40,345 nt of DNA from Roseofilum reptotaenium CS-1145 (GCF_028330985.1 NZ_JAQMUE010000091.1:1-40345), one strand, 5' to 3'. Positions 8,996 through 18,599 are shown, counted from the first letter of the stretch. Numbers and translations: made by a program. The notes: generated by a model not told the origin, from the letters alone.

Positions 8996-9051
8996 AGTCT
9001 ATGTTCTGATTTCCTGAACTCATATAAGTTTGCTCCTTTCTGTATTGTGTG

Positions 9052-9074
9052 CCCTGCTAAAAGCAGGGTTTTTT
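9052..9074 (+). terminator. Rho-independent terminator after the PEP-CTERM gene
   Basis: Stem CCCTGCT / AGCAGGG with a 3-nt loop, followed by TTTTTT. It sits between convergent genes and ends 22 nt before the MFS gene stop. Confidence 0.9.
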
Positions 9075-9096
9075 ATTGATTCAATGATTCAATAGA

Positions 9097-10332
9097 TTAG
9101 AGTGCATAGATATCTCGTCCTCGTCCCAAGGCATAGCGCAGGGAGTGAGGTAAGTCTTTGCTCGATTGGGTTAAGAACAGCAATAAACCTAAAATGAGAA
9201 TGAAGGTAATACAGATAAAGATGCTTTGATAGGAAAAGGCTTGGGCAATCATACCAGCGATGGGTCCAGCGAGGGCGATTCCTAGATCAAAACCTCCTAA
9301 ACACAGACCAAATAAGCGCCCTCGTTCATGGGGATAGGCGCGATCGGCGACAATGGCGGAAGTGGTGGGAATTAAGAGACCAAAACCGGCTCCTTCGATG
9401 CACCCAGAAAGTAAAAAGAGCCAGGTTGTATCGGCGAAGGTGAGCATAAACATGGAGATCCCGTAGAGGGAGATGCTGAGGGTGATAAAGATACCTCGGC
9501 CGATGCGATCGCTCAAAGGGCCAGCTACCAAACGAATGCCGAAACTGGTAATTGCAGCAGCGGTAAAAAACAATCCAGCATTAAAGTTGACTCCGGTTTC
9601 CTGAATTAAGAGGGAAATAAAGGCAGTCATGGCTCCAAACGCTAGACCCACATGCAAAAGAACCAGACTTAAAATCCGAATTCGGGGACTCAGGAGTAAG
9701 CGCCATAATCCAGGTTGAATAGCCGTTGAAGAGTCTGTTTTGTGTGAATCATCGGTTCGCTTGTTTTCTTGGACTTGAGTCATAATTAAAAAGGCCAGGA
9801 ATCCAAAGCTACCAGTTAATATAAACAGATACTCATTACCAAAGGCTTGCTGTACAAATCCCCCTAAAGCTGGGCCAAAGGACACACCAACCGGATTAAT
9901 CAAGCTCATGTAACCCAGAACTTCACCCCGATTTTTAGGGGGGGTCAGATCGGTCACCAGAGCAATATATCCGGTGGTAAAAGCGGCTAAACTAATGCCA
10001 TGGAAACTCCGCACCATCATCAGGGAGGGAACAGAGTGTACTAAGAGATAACAGAGGGGAGCAAGACCACAAACGGCTGTACCAATGAGGATCACTCGTT
10101 TACGACTGTGGCTATCGGCGATCGCTCCAATGTAAGGCCGAGCTAATAATAGACCAATGGCAAAAGCTCCCATGACAAAGCCTAATTGTTGATCCGCTAT
10201 CCCCAGCGATCGCAGATAAAGCGGTAAAGTAGGCAACAAAGAGCCGATACTTGACCAAAACAGCAAACCCGCTGCGAACATCAACAGCAGGTTTCTTCGT
10301 TCACTGGCGCTCAGGGTTAGAAAGACCTTCAT
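9097..10332 (-). CDS. MFS transporter (12-TM drug/solute efflux type)
   Basis: The ATG at 10332 is chosen because AGGGGA sits about 6 nt upstream; a TTG at 10350 would add six residues. The 411-residue protein has 12 hydrophobic segments, an MFS motif A-like loop after TM2 (ARPYIGAIADSHSRKRVI), its internal repeat at GPLSDRIGRG, and a central cytoplasmic linker of about 30 charged residues (near 195-215). It is built like the YfcJ/AraJ/efflux branch of the major facilitator superfamily. The substrate cannot be read from sequence. It is transcribed alone and convergent with the PEP-CTERM gene. Confidence 0.88.
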   Translation of the reverse strand: MKVFLTLSASERRNLLLMFAAGLLFWSSIGSLLPTLPLYLRSLGIADQQLGFVMGAFAIGLLLARPYIGAIADSHSRKRVILIGTAVCGLAPLCYLLVHSVPSLMMVRSFHGISLAAFTTGYIALVTDLTPPKNRGEVLGYMSLINPVGVSFGPALGGFVQQAFGNEYLFILTGSFGFLAFLIMTQVQENKRTDDSHKTDSSTAIQPGLWRLLLSPRIRILSLVLLHVGLAFGAMTAFISLLIQETGVNFNAGLFFTAAAITSFGIRLVAGPLSDRIGRGIFITLSISLYGISMFMLTFADTTWLFLLSGCIEGAGFGLLIPTTSAIVADRAYPHERGRLFGLCLGGFDLGIALAGPIAGMIAQAFSYQSIFICITFILILGLLLFLTQSSKDLPHSLRYALGRGRDIYAL

Positions 10333-10393
10333 ATATTCCCCTAGGATCAACCCTTCTTAGTATAATCATGGAGTCCCTATCCTGGGGGGAAAA

Positions 10394-10419
10394 GAAAAAA
10401 ACAGGGCAATCATGCCCTG
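10394..10419 (-). terminator. Terminator of the small minus-strand gene at 10464
   Basis: On the minus strand, CAGGGCATGATTGCCCTG forms a 7-bp stem with a short loop and is followed by a run of T. It lies 45 nt beyond the stop of the 66-residue ORF, which supports that ORF as a real transcription unit. Confidence 0.75.
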
Positions 10420-10463
10420 GGAGTGAAGATGGAGTTGGAAACGATGGAAACTACAAAATCTTG

Positions 10464-10664
10464 TTAGACAACTTGGCGAGAAACTAGCTTTTCTAAATCA
10501 GCTTGCGTTTCTTGAAGGAGCTGTTCGCGACTATCAGCAGCATGTTTATAGTTGGGGAGGAGATTACGAGCTTGTAGCGCCATGTGAAGCTGGAGATGGG
10601 CCACGTACTCACTGAAGTCTTCACGATGCAAAGAGTTTTGGGTTAGGTTCCGCTCTGAAGTCAA
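10464..10664 (-). CDS. Small conserved-looking cyanobacterial protein
   Basis: This 66-residue soluble protein is mostly helical and charged (contains HREDFSEYVAHLQLHMALQARNLLPNYKHAADSR in two stretches). An AGGAGA-like ribosome site (plus-strand TTCTCCTG) lies just upstream of the ATG, and a clear terminator follows. I do not recognise a named family or function. The rest of the 10665-10858 gap shows no gene. Confidence 0.65.
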   Translation of the reverse strand: MTSERNLTQNSLHREDFSEYVAHLQLHMALQARNLLPNYKHAADSREQLLQETQADLEKLVSRQVV

Positions 10665-10899
10665 GGTGTTCTCCTGCCGTTATGCTCTTAGGGTTTGCCA
10701 ACACGATAGAGCCTACCATGGCTTGATTTTTACAGTGAACCTTTTGCAATGAAGCTTAATGATCGCCGCCAAGTTTCGTTACAAACTGTAATGCTAGATC
10801 TCAGGGACAACCTCAACAAACCCTTACAGCACTTTTCGATGTTATATAGTGACATACTCCCGACGCTCTACCTGAAAGGTAGAGCACGGGCTTCTCCAT

Positions 10900-11438
10900 C
10901 TAGTCTTGAAAACTAGACTTCGCGTTTTTTAGTGAGGCGATACCCAACCCCACTTTTTTAATCAAAATCCCAGAATTGACATCCCTTGGCATTGAAGCCT
11001 GACAATAGAGGTAATTGTGCCAATGGTCTGACAATTTTTTAGGAACTCGATTGAGACAAATCGCACAATGTTGAGACGTTCCAGAAGGATTAACTTTCAC
11101 AACTTTCCGCCCAGCTTTTGCGGCTGAGTGCGGAAGGATATTGTCTAGGAATCGACTTATCCCAGCATCGGCGAAACTTTTATTCAATCCCGATTTTGCT
11201 GATTGTCCATTGGGAAGATATGTCTCATCTTCAGCTTTCTTGGGCTTGTTTTTCCGAGACAGATTGGCGATTTTCAGATCTTCCATAAAGATCACTTGAT
11301 AAAGCGATCAAAAACCAATTTTACTCTTTTCACCATGTCCTGAAGGACTTGAGAGTGAACTTCTTTATACTCAGGCTTTTCTTTCTTCAGGTTGACTAGA
11401 TCTCTTTTTTGAGCATAATATTCAGGATTGAGTGACTG
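10900..11438 (-). pseudogene. tnpB: TnpB (OrfB) remnant, internally deleted
   Basis: Two pieces are visible on the minus strand. Positions 11438-11292 encode an N-terminal-type stretch (NPEYYAQKRDLVNLKKEKPEY, then VHSQVLQDMVKRVKLVFDRF) and hit TGA. Positions 11295-10900 resume in another frame with FMEDLKIANLSRK, LPNGQSAKSGLNKSFADAGIS, KVVKVNPSGTSQHCAIC and PRDVNSGILI, the RuvC-II/III end and zinc finger of TnpB. The roughly 150 residues between them are gone. The second zinc-finger half is damaged (YLYCQAS in place of a CPYC-type pair). TnpB is the RNA-guided nuclease of IS200/IS605; this copy cannot be functional. Confidence 0.8.
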
Positions 11439-11492
11439 TTCTGATTATAGAATAGAGTCATCATAAAAGACGACTTTATCTCAAGTGGCAGA

Positions 11493-11808
11493 GCGGTTTC
11501 TGACCTTAAAGCCCATTTAGTGCTGACAACCCAAGTTCATTGCCAATTTGAAGTCAGTCTCTAGTCGGAAGCTTAGATCTGAGTGTGCCGAAAAGATTGG
11601 TCAGTTTTACAGAAAGTCTGTTTTGTGGAATGAATCTTATTTTATTGCTAGTTGCGGAGGGGCGACTATTTCAACTTTGAAACGATATATTGAACAACAA
11701 GGTCAGAAAAAAGATGGAGAAGGACGGGGCATCGTAGACGCGAAGCAGCTTCTCGAAGAGTACCCCTTCCTTCTCCCGTCTCTCATCCCGACGCTCTACC
11801 TTCGGTAG
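11493..11808 (+). pseudogene. tnpA: TnpA (Y1 transposase) remnant, internally deleted
   Basis: The N-terminal piece AVSDLKAHLVLTTQ (11493-11535) matches the usual TnpA opening. The next frame then jumps to FIANLKSVSSRKLRSE...LWNESYFIASCGGATISTLKRYIEQQ (11536-11706), the C-terminal half of the IS200-type transposase. The middle, which holds the HUH catalytic histidines, is missing. The tail to 11808 reads through an inserted palindromic repeat and into the right-end hairpin, so those residues are not native protein. Confidence 0.75.
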
Positions 11809-11830
11809 AGCGCGGGGCTTCCTGCCGTCA

Positions 11831-12265
11831 TGCTAACCGAAATTCTCCTTGAGAGTGCCTTCCCATGAAAAGCGTGAAGAATGGTCACTATAGTGTGAAA
11901 AATGGTTTTCCGATTACCCATTACAGCGCTTTGTGCAGTAATTATGGCCTTCACTTTCATAGGGGTGGGGCAAGTTCACAGAATTAATGGTGAGTTTCTC
12001 AGGGGGGTGACAACAGGCTTGAATCTAAGCTACGCTTGGCTTTGAGCATTTAGGATGTCAAAAAAAAGCCAGAGATTTTTTGGGCAAGTAACCCTCTAAC
12101 CTGATGCTATGGTTATGAGATCGCGAGCTTTCAGTTGAAGTTTTCAGCAAAATACCACCGAAAAAGGTGGCTATAGCGAATTTTGAGCTGCCTTGTCACC
12201 CCTTGAGAAAGGTGAGTTTCGTCGTTCCCCGCGTCTTCGCTTCCCCATGCCCCTACACCCACACC
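11831..12265. other. Gene-free gap between the IS remnant and the 3D-domain gene
   Basis: No credible reading frame, tRNA or strong riboswitch-like structure is visible on either strand. There is a small hairpin CCACC-GAAAAA-GGTGG at about 12156-12171. Read on the minus strand it is followed by TATTTT and might weakly terminate the gene upstream at 12266. The G-rich and T-rich patches look like decayed extragenic repeats. Confidence 0.5.
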
Positions 12266-13081
12266 TTACCGATGTATACGAGTCAACACTTCGGTAATCT
12301 GACGATCTTGGACGACAAATGCTTCAAATGTGCCTCTAGGATTACTGGTAATAAAGGGAAAAGGACTACGTTTGTGCGATCCGACAAACACATCAATCTG
12401 ATTACCCTTAATGGCACTGCCTACATCTGCCGCAAAGAAATAGCCATCATGGAGAATCATCTCTCCATTGGGAAGTCTGATCTGCTGTCCTCTGGCCGCA
12501 GGAATATAAATGACAGAGCCTAACGGAATTCGTTGGCGATCGACTGCTATAGTCCGATAAGGGACTAAACGATATCCACCAGCCCCATCTCCATGGGGGC
12601 CCCGAGCCAAACCAAAACGTACTCGCCCTGTCTTTCGTAGGGTTGCAGGGGAAAGACTCTTAAAATAGGCGGAACAATCCATTTGTACCGTCTGCCCTCG
12701 ACCGGCAAAATTATAAGTAGTTAATCGTCCCCATCGGTCTTGGACTTGAACTGTACCTTGGAGGGCAGCATAGCACCAATCTCGATGGGAAAGATAGGCT
12801 AGAGGGCGACCGGATGGATCGAGCAGAGGATAACCGTTTGTGATTTCTTGTGCTTGATAAATATGGTAATAGGTAGACCACAAAGATACAGCGCGGCCAG
12901 TAGTCGGGTGGACGGAAGGGTTGAGAGTCACCCAATCTGAGCTAGAGAAAGAAGATTGAGCTGCATATCGCTCCGATGAATGGGTAAACTGGGGGCTACT
13001 CCAGGCTGGACGCATCAAGTTGGAGGTACAAGCTAAGGTGACAGCTAAAGTCAGAGGGGTCAGTTTACGAATCATATTCAT
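12266..13081 (-). CDS. Exported 3D-domain protein (MltA-like barrel, predicted cell-wall protein)
   Basis: This 271-residue protein has a signal peptide (MNMIRKLTPLTLAVTLACTS, cleavage near residue 28). Its C-terminal part shows the three conserved aspartates of the 3D family (PF06725): an early Asp in QMDCSAYF, Asp in FFAADVGSAIKG and Asp in QIDVFVGSH. This double-psi barrel occurs in lytic transglycosylases such as MltA and in Gram-positive resuscitation-type proteins. A peptidoglycan-remodelling role in the periplasm is likely. No SH3 or LysM domain is seen. It is transcribed alone and divergent from the radical SAM gene. Confidence 0.8.
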   Translation of the reverse strand: MNMIRKLTPLTLAVTLACTSNLMRPAWSSPQFTHSSERYAAQSSFSSSDWVTLNPSVHPTTGRAVSLWSTYYHIYQAQEITNGYPLLDPSGRPLAYLSHRDWCYAALQGTVQVQDRWGRLTTYNFAGRGQTVQMDCSAYFKSLSPATLRKTGRVRFGLARGPHGDGAGGYRLVPYRTIAVDRQRIPLGSVIYIPAARGQQIRLPNGEMILHDGYFFAADVGSAIKGNQIDVFVGSHKRSPFPFITSNPRGTFEAFVVQDRQITEVLTRIHR

Positions 13082-13329
13082 GAGGGATGGACTAGGACGG
13101 CTGATGTGAAGATTCTACGGTAACTCAAGGTTGGATTCCGGGCGATCGCCAGCAGTTCTCACAGGAAAGAAAATCCTTTATTAAAATATTTTAATTTTTC
13201 CTACAAAGTAACTCCAAAAATATCAATAAATCACAATCTTTACACAACCCAAGTTTTTTAGTTCATACTCAAAAAGACTTCAGGCTCCTCAGTCCCTTCA
13301 TTACCGATTAATTTATCAGGCTTAGATCC

Positions 13330-14754
13330 ATGAAAGTTAAAATGATTTTACCGGCTTTAACCGAAGCCCTTAGTCCCCATTGGCGGCCGATTAAATATTC
13401 CCTATTTCCCCCTTTAGGTTTGGCTACAATTGCCTCATTTTTTAGTCCAGAAGATGAGATTGATTTACAGGATGAGCATGTGGAAACCTTAAATTTAGAC
13501 GATCGGCCAGATTTAGTGATTATTCAAGTGTATATCACTTCGGCTTATCGAGCTTATGAATTAGCCGATCGCTATCGTCAAAAAGGGACGTATATTGTTT
13601 TAGGAGGATTGCACGTCACGGCCTTACCGGAAGAAGCAAAAGAGTATGCCGATACAATATTTTTGGGGCCAGGAGAGGATACTTGGCCGCGTTTTTTAGC
13701 CGATTTTCGGGCCGGTCATCCCCAAAAGAGATATGTTTCTCAAGAACGAGATTTACTGAGCGCTCCTCCCCTTCGTCGAGATTTAATTAAGCGCAATTTA
13801 TATCTAGTTCCCAATTCTATTGTGGTTTCTAGAGGTTGTCCCCATCATTGTGATTTTTGTTATAAAGATGCGTTTTTCCAAGGAGGGAAATCGTTCTATA
13901 CTCAATCGGTCGATCAGGCATTAGTAGAGATTGAACGGTTACCTGGACGTTATTTATTTTTTCTAGACGATCATTTGTTTGGCAATGCCAAATTTGCCAG
14001 GGATTTATTTACTGGTATGCTGGGCATGAATCGCATTTGGCAAGCAGCAGGAACGATTCAGGCTGTCTTACAACCCCATCTGTTGGAATTGGCGGTTGAA
14101 AGTGGTTTGAGAAGTTTATTTATCGGGTTTGAAACCTTAAATACTAATAATTTACGCCAACAGCATAAATATCATAACTTAAATCGGGATTATACGGCTG
14201 CTATTCGGCGCTTACAGGATTTGGGAGTGATGATTAATGGCAGTTTTGTCTTTGGGATGGATGAGGATGATGAGAGTGTTTTTGAGACGACGGTAGAGTG
14301 GGCTATTTCCCAGGGGATTGAAACGGCAACTTTTCATATTCTTACTCCTTATCCTGGTACACCGCTCTATGAACGAATGCTGAAAGAAGGACGAATTTTG
14401 ACCCAAAATTGGGATAGGTATGATACTCGTCATGTGGTCTTCCAACCGGCAAAAATGAGTCCAGAAACGTTGGAAGCCGGTTATTGGCAAGCCTATAAGG
14501 ACTTTTATCGGTGGAGTGCAATTTGGCAAGGAGCAGCAACCAAAACCAGTCTAAATTACCGCCTACGCCATTTAGTGTATGCTGGCAGTTGGAAAAAACT
14601 AGAACCGTTCTGGGATTGGGTGATTCGAGGTCACCAATTGGCGAAAATGATGCCGATTTTAGAATCGGTTTTACAAGGTTTCGATCGCGTTTCTACGCCT
14701 TGGAAGAGTCTCCATACTCAAGAATTCGAGAAATCGGCACAGTTCAGAACTTGA
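13330..14754 (+). CDS. B12-binding-domain radical SAM protein with DUF4070-like C-terminus
   Basis: This 474-residue enzyme has an N-terminal cobalamin-binding-like domain (about 1-140, with PPLGLATIAS and VLGGLHVTALPEEA). It is followed by a radical SAM domain whose [4Fe-4S] site is CPHHCDFC (Cys170, Cys174, Cys177), then FIGFET and the TPYPGTPLYERM segment. The C-terminal region with AGYWQAYKDFYRWSAIW resembles DUF4070. The B12-binding motif DxHxxG is not evident, so a bound cobalamin is uncertain. Relatives act on lipids, tetrapyrroles or phosphonates; the substrate here is unknown. The gene is monocistronic and convergent with ribF across a repeat-filled gap. Confidence 0.82.
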   Translation: MKVKMILPALTEALSPHWRPIKYSLFPPLGLATIASFFSPEDEIDLQDEHVETLNLDDRPDLVIIQVYITSAYRAYELADRYRQKGTYIVLGGLHVTALPEEAKEYADTIFLGPGEDTWPRFLADFRAGHPQKRYVSQERDLLSAPPLRRDLIKRNLYLVPNSIVVSRGCPHHCDFCYKDAFFQGGKSFYTQSVDQALVEIERLPGRYLFFLDDHLFGNAKFARDLFTGMLGMNRIWQAAGTIQAVLQPHLLELAVESGLRSLFIGFETLNTNNLRQQHKYHNLNRDYTAAIRRLQDLGVMINGSFVFGMDEDDESVFETTVEWAISQGIETATFHILTPYPGTPLYERMLKEGRILTQNWDRYDTRHVVFQPAKMSPETLEAGYWQAYKDFYRWSAIWQGAATKTSLNYRLRHLVYAGSWKKLEPFWDWVIRGHQLAKMMPILESVLQGFDRVSTPWKSLHTQEFEKSAQFRT

Positions 14755-14769
14755 TAGAGCCTCAAGCTA

Positions 14770-14838
14770 TAGCGATTCTCTCTTGTGGAGAAGTACAGCT
14801 TGAAGTCTTAGACCTTAAGCAATGCGAGCTATTGCCTA
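14770..14838 (+). repeat. Dispersed extragenic repeat, copy A
   Basis: This about 69-bp stretch matches, in inverted orientation, 18600-18668. Shared blocks include TAGCGATTCTCTC, AAGTACAGCTTGAAG, CTAAG/TTAAGCAATGC and AGCTATTGCCTA, roughly 80 percent identical by eye with one indel. It fills the gap between the convergent radical SAM and ribF genes and supplies the ribF stop codon (14836-14838). Confidence 0.8.
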
Positions 14839-15771
14839 CTGCCAACTCCCCACTCCCGATAGTGCCGTTTCACAGTCGGCTGCAATTTGAGCTTTGAGAG
14901 CATCAAGGGAGGCAAATTTTTGTTCTGGACGGAGGAAGGATTCAAGTTCAACATGCAGGGTTTGATCGTATAAGTCTCCTGACCAATTCAAGAGGTGAAC
15001 TTCGAGGGTTGGTTGCACCCCATCCACGGTGGGTCTATTGCCGAGGTTCATCACTCCCATCACGGGTTGAGTCTCTGTCCAGAGGGGGTTATAAACGCGG
15101 ACGCTGTAGACTCCGAAGCGAGGTAAGAATTTTTGGGGAGGAACGTTGAGGTTGGCGGTGGGAAATCCGAGGGTACGGCCGAGTTGTTGTCCTTTGATCA
15201 CTTTACCCTGAAGTTGGTAGGGCCTCCCAAGAAGCCGTTTGACTTGCAAGAGGTCACCATCAGTTAAGGCTAATCGGATTTGGGAACTGCTGATACGTCC
15301 TTCTTGGCAGTTTTGCAGAGGTGTAATAATCACTTTAATACCCCATTGAGCGGCGATCGCCGTTAAGTCCTCCACACTTCCGCGACGCTGATAGCCAAAT
15401 CGAAAGTCTTCCCCAACACTAATGATCTTGGCTTGCAGAGATTCGACCAGAATTTGGCTGACAAATTCTTGAGGACCAAGATGAGCAAGCTGTTGGTTAA
15501 AGGGAACAATCACCAATTGATCCACCCCCATCTGATGCAGATAGGCTGCTTTTTCCTCTGGGGGGGTGAGCAGTAACTTTTTTTCTCCTGTTAAGACTTC
15601 TTGGGGATGCGGGAAAAAGGTGATCACACTGGAATAGAGGTCACGGCCAAAGTGCCCAGAACCGGCAATAGGTTGAATCACTTGTTGATGTCCCCGGTGA
15701 ACTCCGTCAAAGTTGCCCAGGGCGATCGCCGTTGGCTTTAGAGCCGTTATCGGGGAAGCAATAGACCACAC
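14836..15771 (-). CDS. ribF: Bifunctional riboflavin kinase / FAD synthetase
   Basis: This 311-residue protein has the standard RibF two-domain layout. The N-terminal FAD synthetase is a nucleotidyltransferase with ALGNFDGVHRGHQ, FFPHPQEVL, a VGEDFRFGY motif, and ISSSQIR. The C-terminal riboflavin kinase carries GRTLGFPTANL and the MNLGNRPTVDG and LEVHLL motifs. It phosphorylates riboflavin to FMN and adenylates FMN to FAD. The last few residues and the stop are encoded in repeat-like DNA, so the exact C-terminus may differ from relatives. No FMN riboswitch is visible upstream. Confidence 0.95.
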   Translation of the reverse strand: MWSIASPITALKPTAIALGNFDGVHRGHQQVIQPIAGSGHFGRDLYSSVITFFPHPQEVLTGEKKLLLTPPEEKAAYLHQMGVDQLVIVPFNQQLAHLGPQEFVSQILVESLQAKIISVGEDFRFGYQRRGSVEDLTAIAAQWGIKVIITPLQNCQEGRISSSQIRLALTDGDLLQVKRLLGRPYQLQGKVIKGQQLGRTLGFPTANLNVPPQKFLPRFGVYSVRVYNPLWTETQPVMGVMNLGNRPTVDGVQPTLEVHLLNWSGDLYDQTLHVELESFLRPEQKFASLDALKAQIAADCETALSGVGSWQ

Positions 15772-15830
15772 GCTTTACATTTCGCAATATGAAACATCCC
15801 TCTCATCGTAACAGGGAAATCTGATCAAAA

Positions 15831-16718
15831 CTAATCAGAGTTCTCAGTTTCTGGGGGATCGGAGGCAGGCGCAACCAAAGTTAAGGATAATCCTTCCCTA
15901 GCCATCAAGCTATCGGGGAAGGCTTGGGCCACATCTTCACCAACCTTATCCAGAAATTCATCATTGTGAAGGGGGTCGTGATGAAAGATGACTAATTTCT
16001 TCACATTGGCAGCTTTAGCCACCTTGACCGCTTCTTGCCAAGTGGAATGGCCCCAACCCACTTTACTAGTCTTGGGATGATTATATTCAGCATCAGTATA
16101 AGTGGCATCATAAATCATCACATCGGCATCTTGAGCTAAGAATAAAACATTCTCATCCATGCGATCCGGGTAATGTTCTGTATCACTGACATAGGCCGCT
16201 GTATGCCCTTCCCAACTGACGCGATACCCGACTGCTTCCCCTGGATGATTCAGAGGGGCATTTTCAATAATCACATCATTGAACTTAATCGGTTTGTTGA
16301 CCTGTATGTCGTTAAATACCAAGGTCGATCCCATCACTTTCAGGGGGACGGGAAAATTGGGGTGTAGCATTTGGTTATTTAAACGGTTCTCGATCGTTTC
16401 TCCATTGGGAGCAATGCAACCGTATATATTAAACGTATTACCAGGAATAAATGCTGGGGTAAAAAAGGGAAAGCCTTGAATATGATCCCAATGGGAGTGA
16501 GTAAAGAATAAATGAGCATCAATGGGCATATGCCTTAAGAGATATTGGCCTAATACCCGTAATCCTGTACCCCCATCAAAGATTAGACGATGACCGCCAA
16601 CGCGCATTTCAATACAAGACGTATTGCCGCCATAGCGAACCGTTTCAGGGCCGGGGCAGGGAATTGAACCACGAACGCCCCAAAAATGAACAGTGAATTG
16701 TTGTTGTGTCAGAGACAT
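15831..16718 (-). CDS. Metallo-beta-lactamase-fold hydrolase (cyclic phosphodiesterase-like)
   Basis: This 295-residue protein shows the MBL metal motif THSHWDH (His74, His76, Asp78, His79), a GGNTSC segment near residue 31, DGGTGLR, a conserved SDTEHYPD segment and a late HHDPLHND. The opening FWGVRGSIPCPGPET is the signature of a widespread MBL branch often annotated as class II cAMP phosphodiesterase-like or RNase Z-like hydrolases. It is probably a cytoplasmic phosphodiesterase; the natural substrate is not known from sequence. It is co-directional with ribF (59-nt gap) and surE (117-nt gap). Confidence 0.85.
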   Translation of the reverse strand: MSLTQQQFTVHFWGVRGSIPCPGPETVRYGGNTSCIEMRVGGHRLIFDGGTGLRVLGQYLLRHMPIDAHLFFTHSHWDHIQGFPFFTPAFIPGNTFNIYGCIAPNGETIENRLNNQMLHPNFPVPLKVMGSTLVFNDIQVNKPIKFNDVIIENAPLNHPGEAVGYRVSWEGHTAAYVSDTEHYPDRMDENVLFLAQDADVMIYDATYTDAEYNHPKTSKVGWGHSTWQEAVKVAKAANVKKLVIFHHDPLHNDEFLDKVGEDVAQAFPDSLMAREGLSLTLVAPASDPPETENSD

Positions 16719-16835
16719 AAGAGTTTACCGGATTCCACAACCTTTGAGCTAATGTACCACCTGCATGTTTTTCACTAGGGTAACCTGAGATGTGATGTTT
16801 CGGCTCTGGCCAAACCTGAGTCGATCGGAAAGGGT

Positions 16836-17669
16836 TCAATCAAGATCGTTGGCTGTACCGAAGACAGGGTAGGGTAGATGCAGCCTTTGATGGTTCAGAT
16901 TTTCTAAGCCTGAAGAGCAAGTCAAGTTATAGTGTAAGGGAGTAATTGTAATATAGTTTTTGCGAATCGCTTGCACATCTGTGAGCAGGGGAGAAGCTGA
17001 AGAGCTTTGAGAAGGGGGATCTAGCACATCTTCAGTTAGTTCTCCAGCCAGCCAATAGTAAGTTTTTCCTCTGGGATCGATGCGTTTTTCAAACATTTCT
17101 TCATAGCGACGAGTCCCTTGACGGGTAATGGCGACTCCGGTAATCGCCTCAGCTTTGACCGGAGGAATGTTGACATTGAGCAACAGAGGAGCAAAGGGTT
17201 CGTTCTGTTTTAGAGCAGTGACTAAGGATTCGGCAAAGTTGGCGGCTACGCTGAAGTCTTGCATGGTATAACTGGTCAAACTGAAGGCGATCGCCGGGAT
17301 TTTTTCGATTAATCCTTCCATCGCAGCGGAAACGGTTCCTGAATAGAGAATATCAGTCCCCAAGTTCGCTCCATGATTAATTCCAGATAGGACATAATCG
17401 GGTTTTTCCGGCAGTAAGGCTGCCAGAGCCAATTTAACACAATCCGAGGGTGTGCCAGAACAGGCCCAGGCTTTTACTCTCGGATCGAAGACGGAATCAA
17501 TTTCTTCTGCACGGATAGGTTTATGTAAGGTGAGACCATGGCCGGTAGCAGACCGTTCCCGGTCTGGACAAACCACGCTCACCTGGTGGCCCGCTTTGGC
17601 TAACGTATTAGCTAAGGTGCGAATCCCTTGGGCAAAGATGCCATCATCATTACTGACTAGGAGTTTCAT
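16836..17669 (-). CDS. surE: 5'/3'-nucleotidase SurE
   Basis: This 277-residue protein begins [16 protein letters not shown] with the Asp-Asp metal pair (Asp8, Asp9), then [40 protein letters not shown] and [11 protein letters not shown], all SurE motifs. SurE is a divalent-metal survival phosphatase acting on nucleoside monophosphates. Its ATG overlaps the stop of the upstream hydrolase gene (ATGA), which indicates translational coupling. Confidence 0.95.
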   Translation of the reverse strand: MKLLVSNDDGIFAQGIRTLANTLAKAGHQVSVVCPDRERSATGHGLTLHKPIRAEEIDSVFDPRVKAWACSGTPSDCVKLALAALLPEKPDYVLSGINHGANLGTDILYSGTVSAAMEGLIEKIPAIAFSLTSYTMQDFSVAANFAESLVTALKQNEPFAPLLLNVNIPPVKAEAITGVAITRQGTRRYEEMFEKRIDPRGKTYYWLAGELTEDVLDPPSQSSSASPLLTDVQAIRKNYITITPLHYNLTCSSGLENLNHQRLHLPYPVFGTANDLD

Positions 17670-18496
17670 TCAAACAGTTCGTCAAAAAAGAGTTTCATCG
17701 CGACAAACGAACGGCGGGCACTGTCTGGATTATAGGCCGATCCTTTAGAGGGATCATTGCCCGCTTTAGGGTTAGTAAAGCTGTGAACTGTACCGCCGTA
17801 GGCAATTAGTTGCCAGTCTACTCCAGCTTGACGCATTTCTTCTTGGAATGCAGCTACTTCTTCGGGGGGAACGGCAGGATCGTCTGCACCATGTAAGACG
17901 AGAACTTTGGCTTGAATCTGTTTGGCATCTTCTGGGTTCGGGGTATCGAGTCCACCATGGAAGCTGACGACTCCCGATACTTCTGCTCCACTGCGAGCGA
18001 GTTCTAGAACGGTTGTACCGCCGAAACAGTAGCCAATGGCGGCGGTTTGTTTGGAGTTGGTGAGGCGATGTCGTTTGAGATAGGCTAAACCGGCTTGGGC
18101 GCGATCGCGCAATAATTGACGATTAGAACGATAATAGGTGGCCTGTTCCCTGGCTTCATCTGTAGTTTCTGGGCGAATCCCTAACCCGTAAATATCAGCA
18201 GCAAACGCTACATATCCCATTTCTGCCAGTTTTTCGGCTTGTTGTTTTTCAAACTCTCCTAAGCCTTTCCAAGCATGGATAATTAACACTCCCGGTCGTT
18301 GATTATTATTAGACCGGTCATAGGCTAGATACCCTTCTAGAACGGCATCGCCTTGTTGATATTCCACGACTTCTGTTTGAATATCTGTTACCATCGGACT
18401 TTGCGCTTGTCCTAAAGTAATGCCTCCTAAAAGCAAGGCACTGGTACACACTAAGGCCAGCAAGAGGGCGTAGAGTTGTTTTCGTAGTTTGTTCAT
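17666..18496 (-). CDS. Exported dienelactone-hydrolase-family protein
   Basis: The start is placed at the ATG at 18496 ([25 protein letters not shown]), which gives a signal peptide; a longer frame from 18577 adds 27 residues before it. The 276-residue product has the alpha/beta-hydrolase fold of dienelactone hydrolases. The nucleophile is Cys in GYCFGG, followed by the acid in HGADDPAVP and His in GTVHSFT. The N-terminal half has [12 protein letters not shown], the oxyanion strand. The substrate is unknown, and export suggests periplasmic ester or lactone hydrolysis. The gene is translationally coupled to surE by a 4-nt overlap. Confidence 0.88.
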   Translation of the reverse strand: MNKLRKQLYALLLALVCTSALLLGGITLGQAQSPMVTDIQTEVVEYQQGDAVLEGYLAYDRSNNNQRPGVLIIHAWKGLGEFEKQQAEKLAEMGYVAFAADIYGLGIRPETTDEAREQATYYRSNRQLLRDRAQAGLAYLKRHRLTNSKQTAAIGYCFGGTTVLELARSGAEVSGVVSFHGGLDTPNPEDAKQIQAKVLVLHGADDPAVPPEEVAAFQEEMRQAGVDWQLIAYGGTVHSFTNPKAGNDPSKGSAYNPDSARRSFVAMKLFFDELFE

Positions 18497-18599
18497 AGGG
18501 GAACTTGTTTTAAAGGGAGGCTGCTTTATTTTAGACAGGAAATGCCAAAACACAAGCGATCGCCTATAATCCCTCATTGAAAAGAGCTATTGTCTAGCG

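Larger units (their letters stand above)
10859..11830. mobile_element. Decayed IS200/IS605-type element with divergent tnpA and tnpB remnants
   Basis: Both ends carry near-identical subterminal hairpin sequence in the same orientation: CCCGACGCTCTACC...GGTAGAGCACGGGCTTC at 10859 and CCCGACGCTCTACC...GGTAGAGCGCGGGGCTTC at 11787. Between them lie a tnpB remnant (minus) and a tnpA remnant (plus), the gene pair of IS605-type single-strand peel-and-paste elements. Both genes have lost their middle parts, so the element is not autonomous. A 3' insertion in the tnpA remnant (about 11735-11760) contains GAAGCAGCTTC and looks like one of the short palindromic repeats of cyanobacteria. Confidence 0.8.

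Noticed and set aside
12167-12523. Plus-strand frame antisense to the end of the 3D-domain gene
   Set aside because: Lies opposite a gene with a signal peptide and conserved aspartates; no independent support.
15772-15830. FMN riboswitch upstream of ribF
   Set aside because: The gap is only 59 nt and lacks the conserved RFN element blocks.
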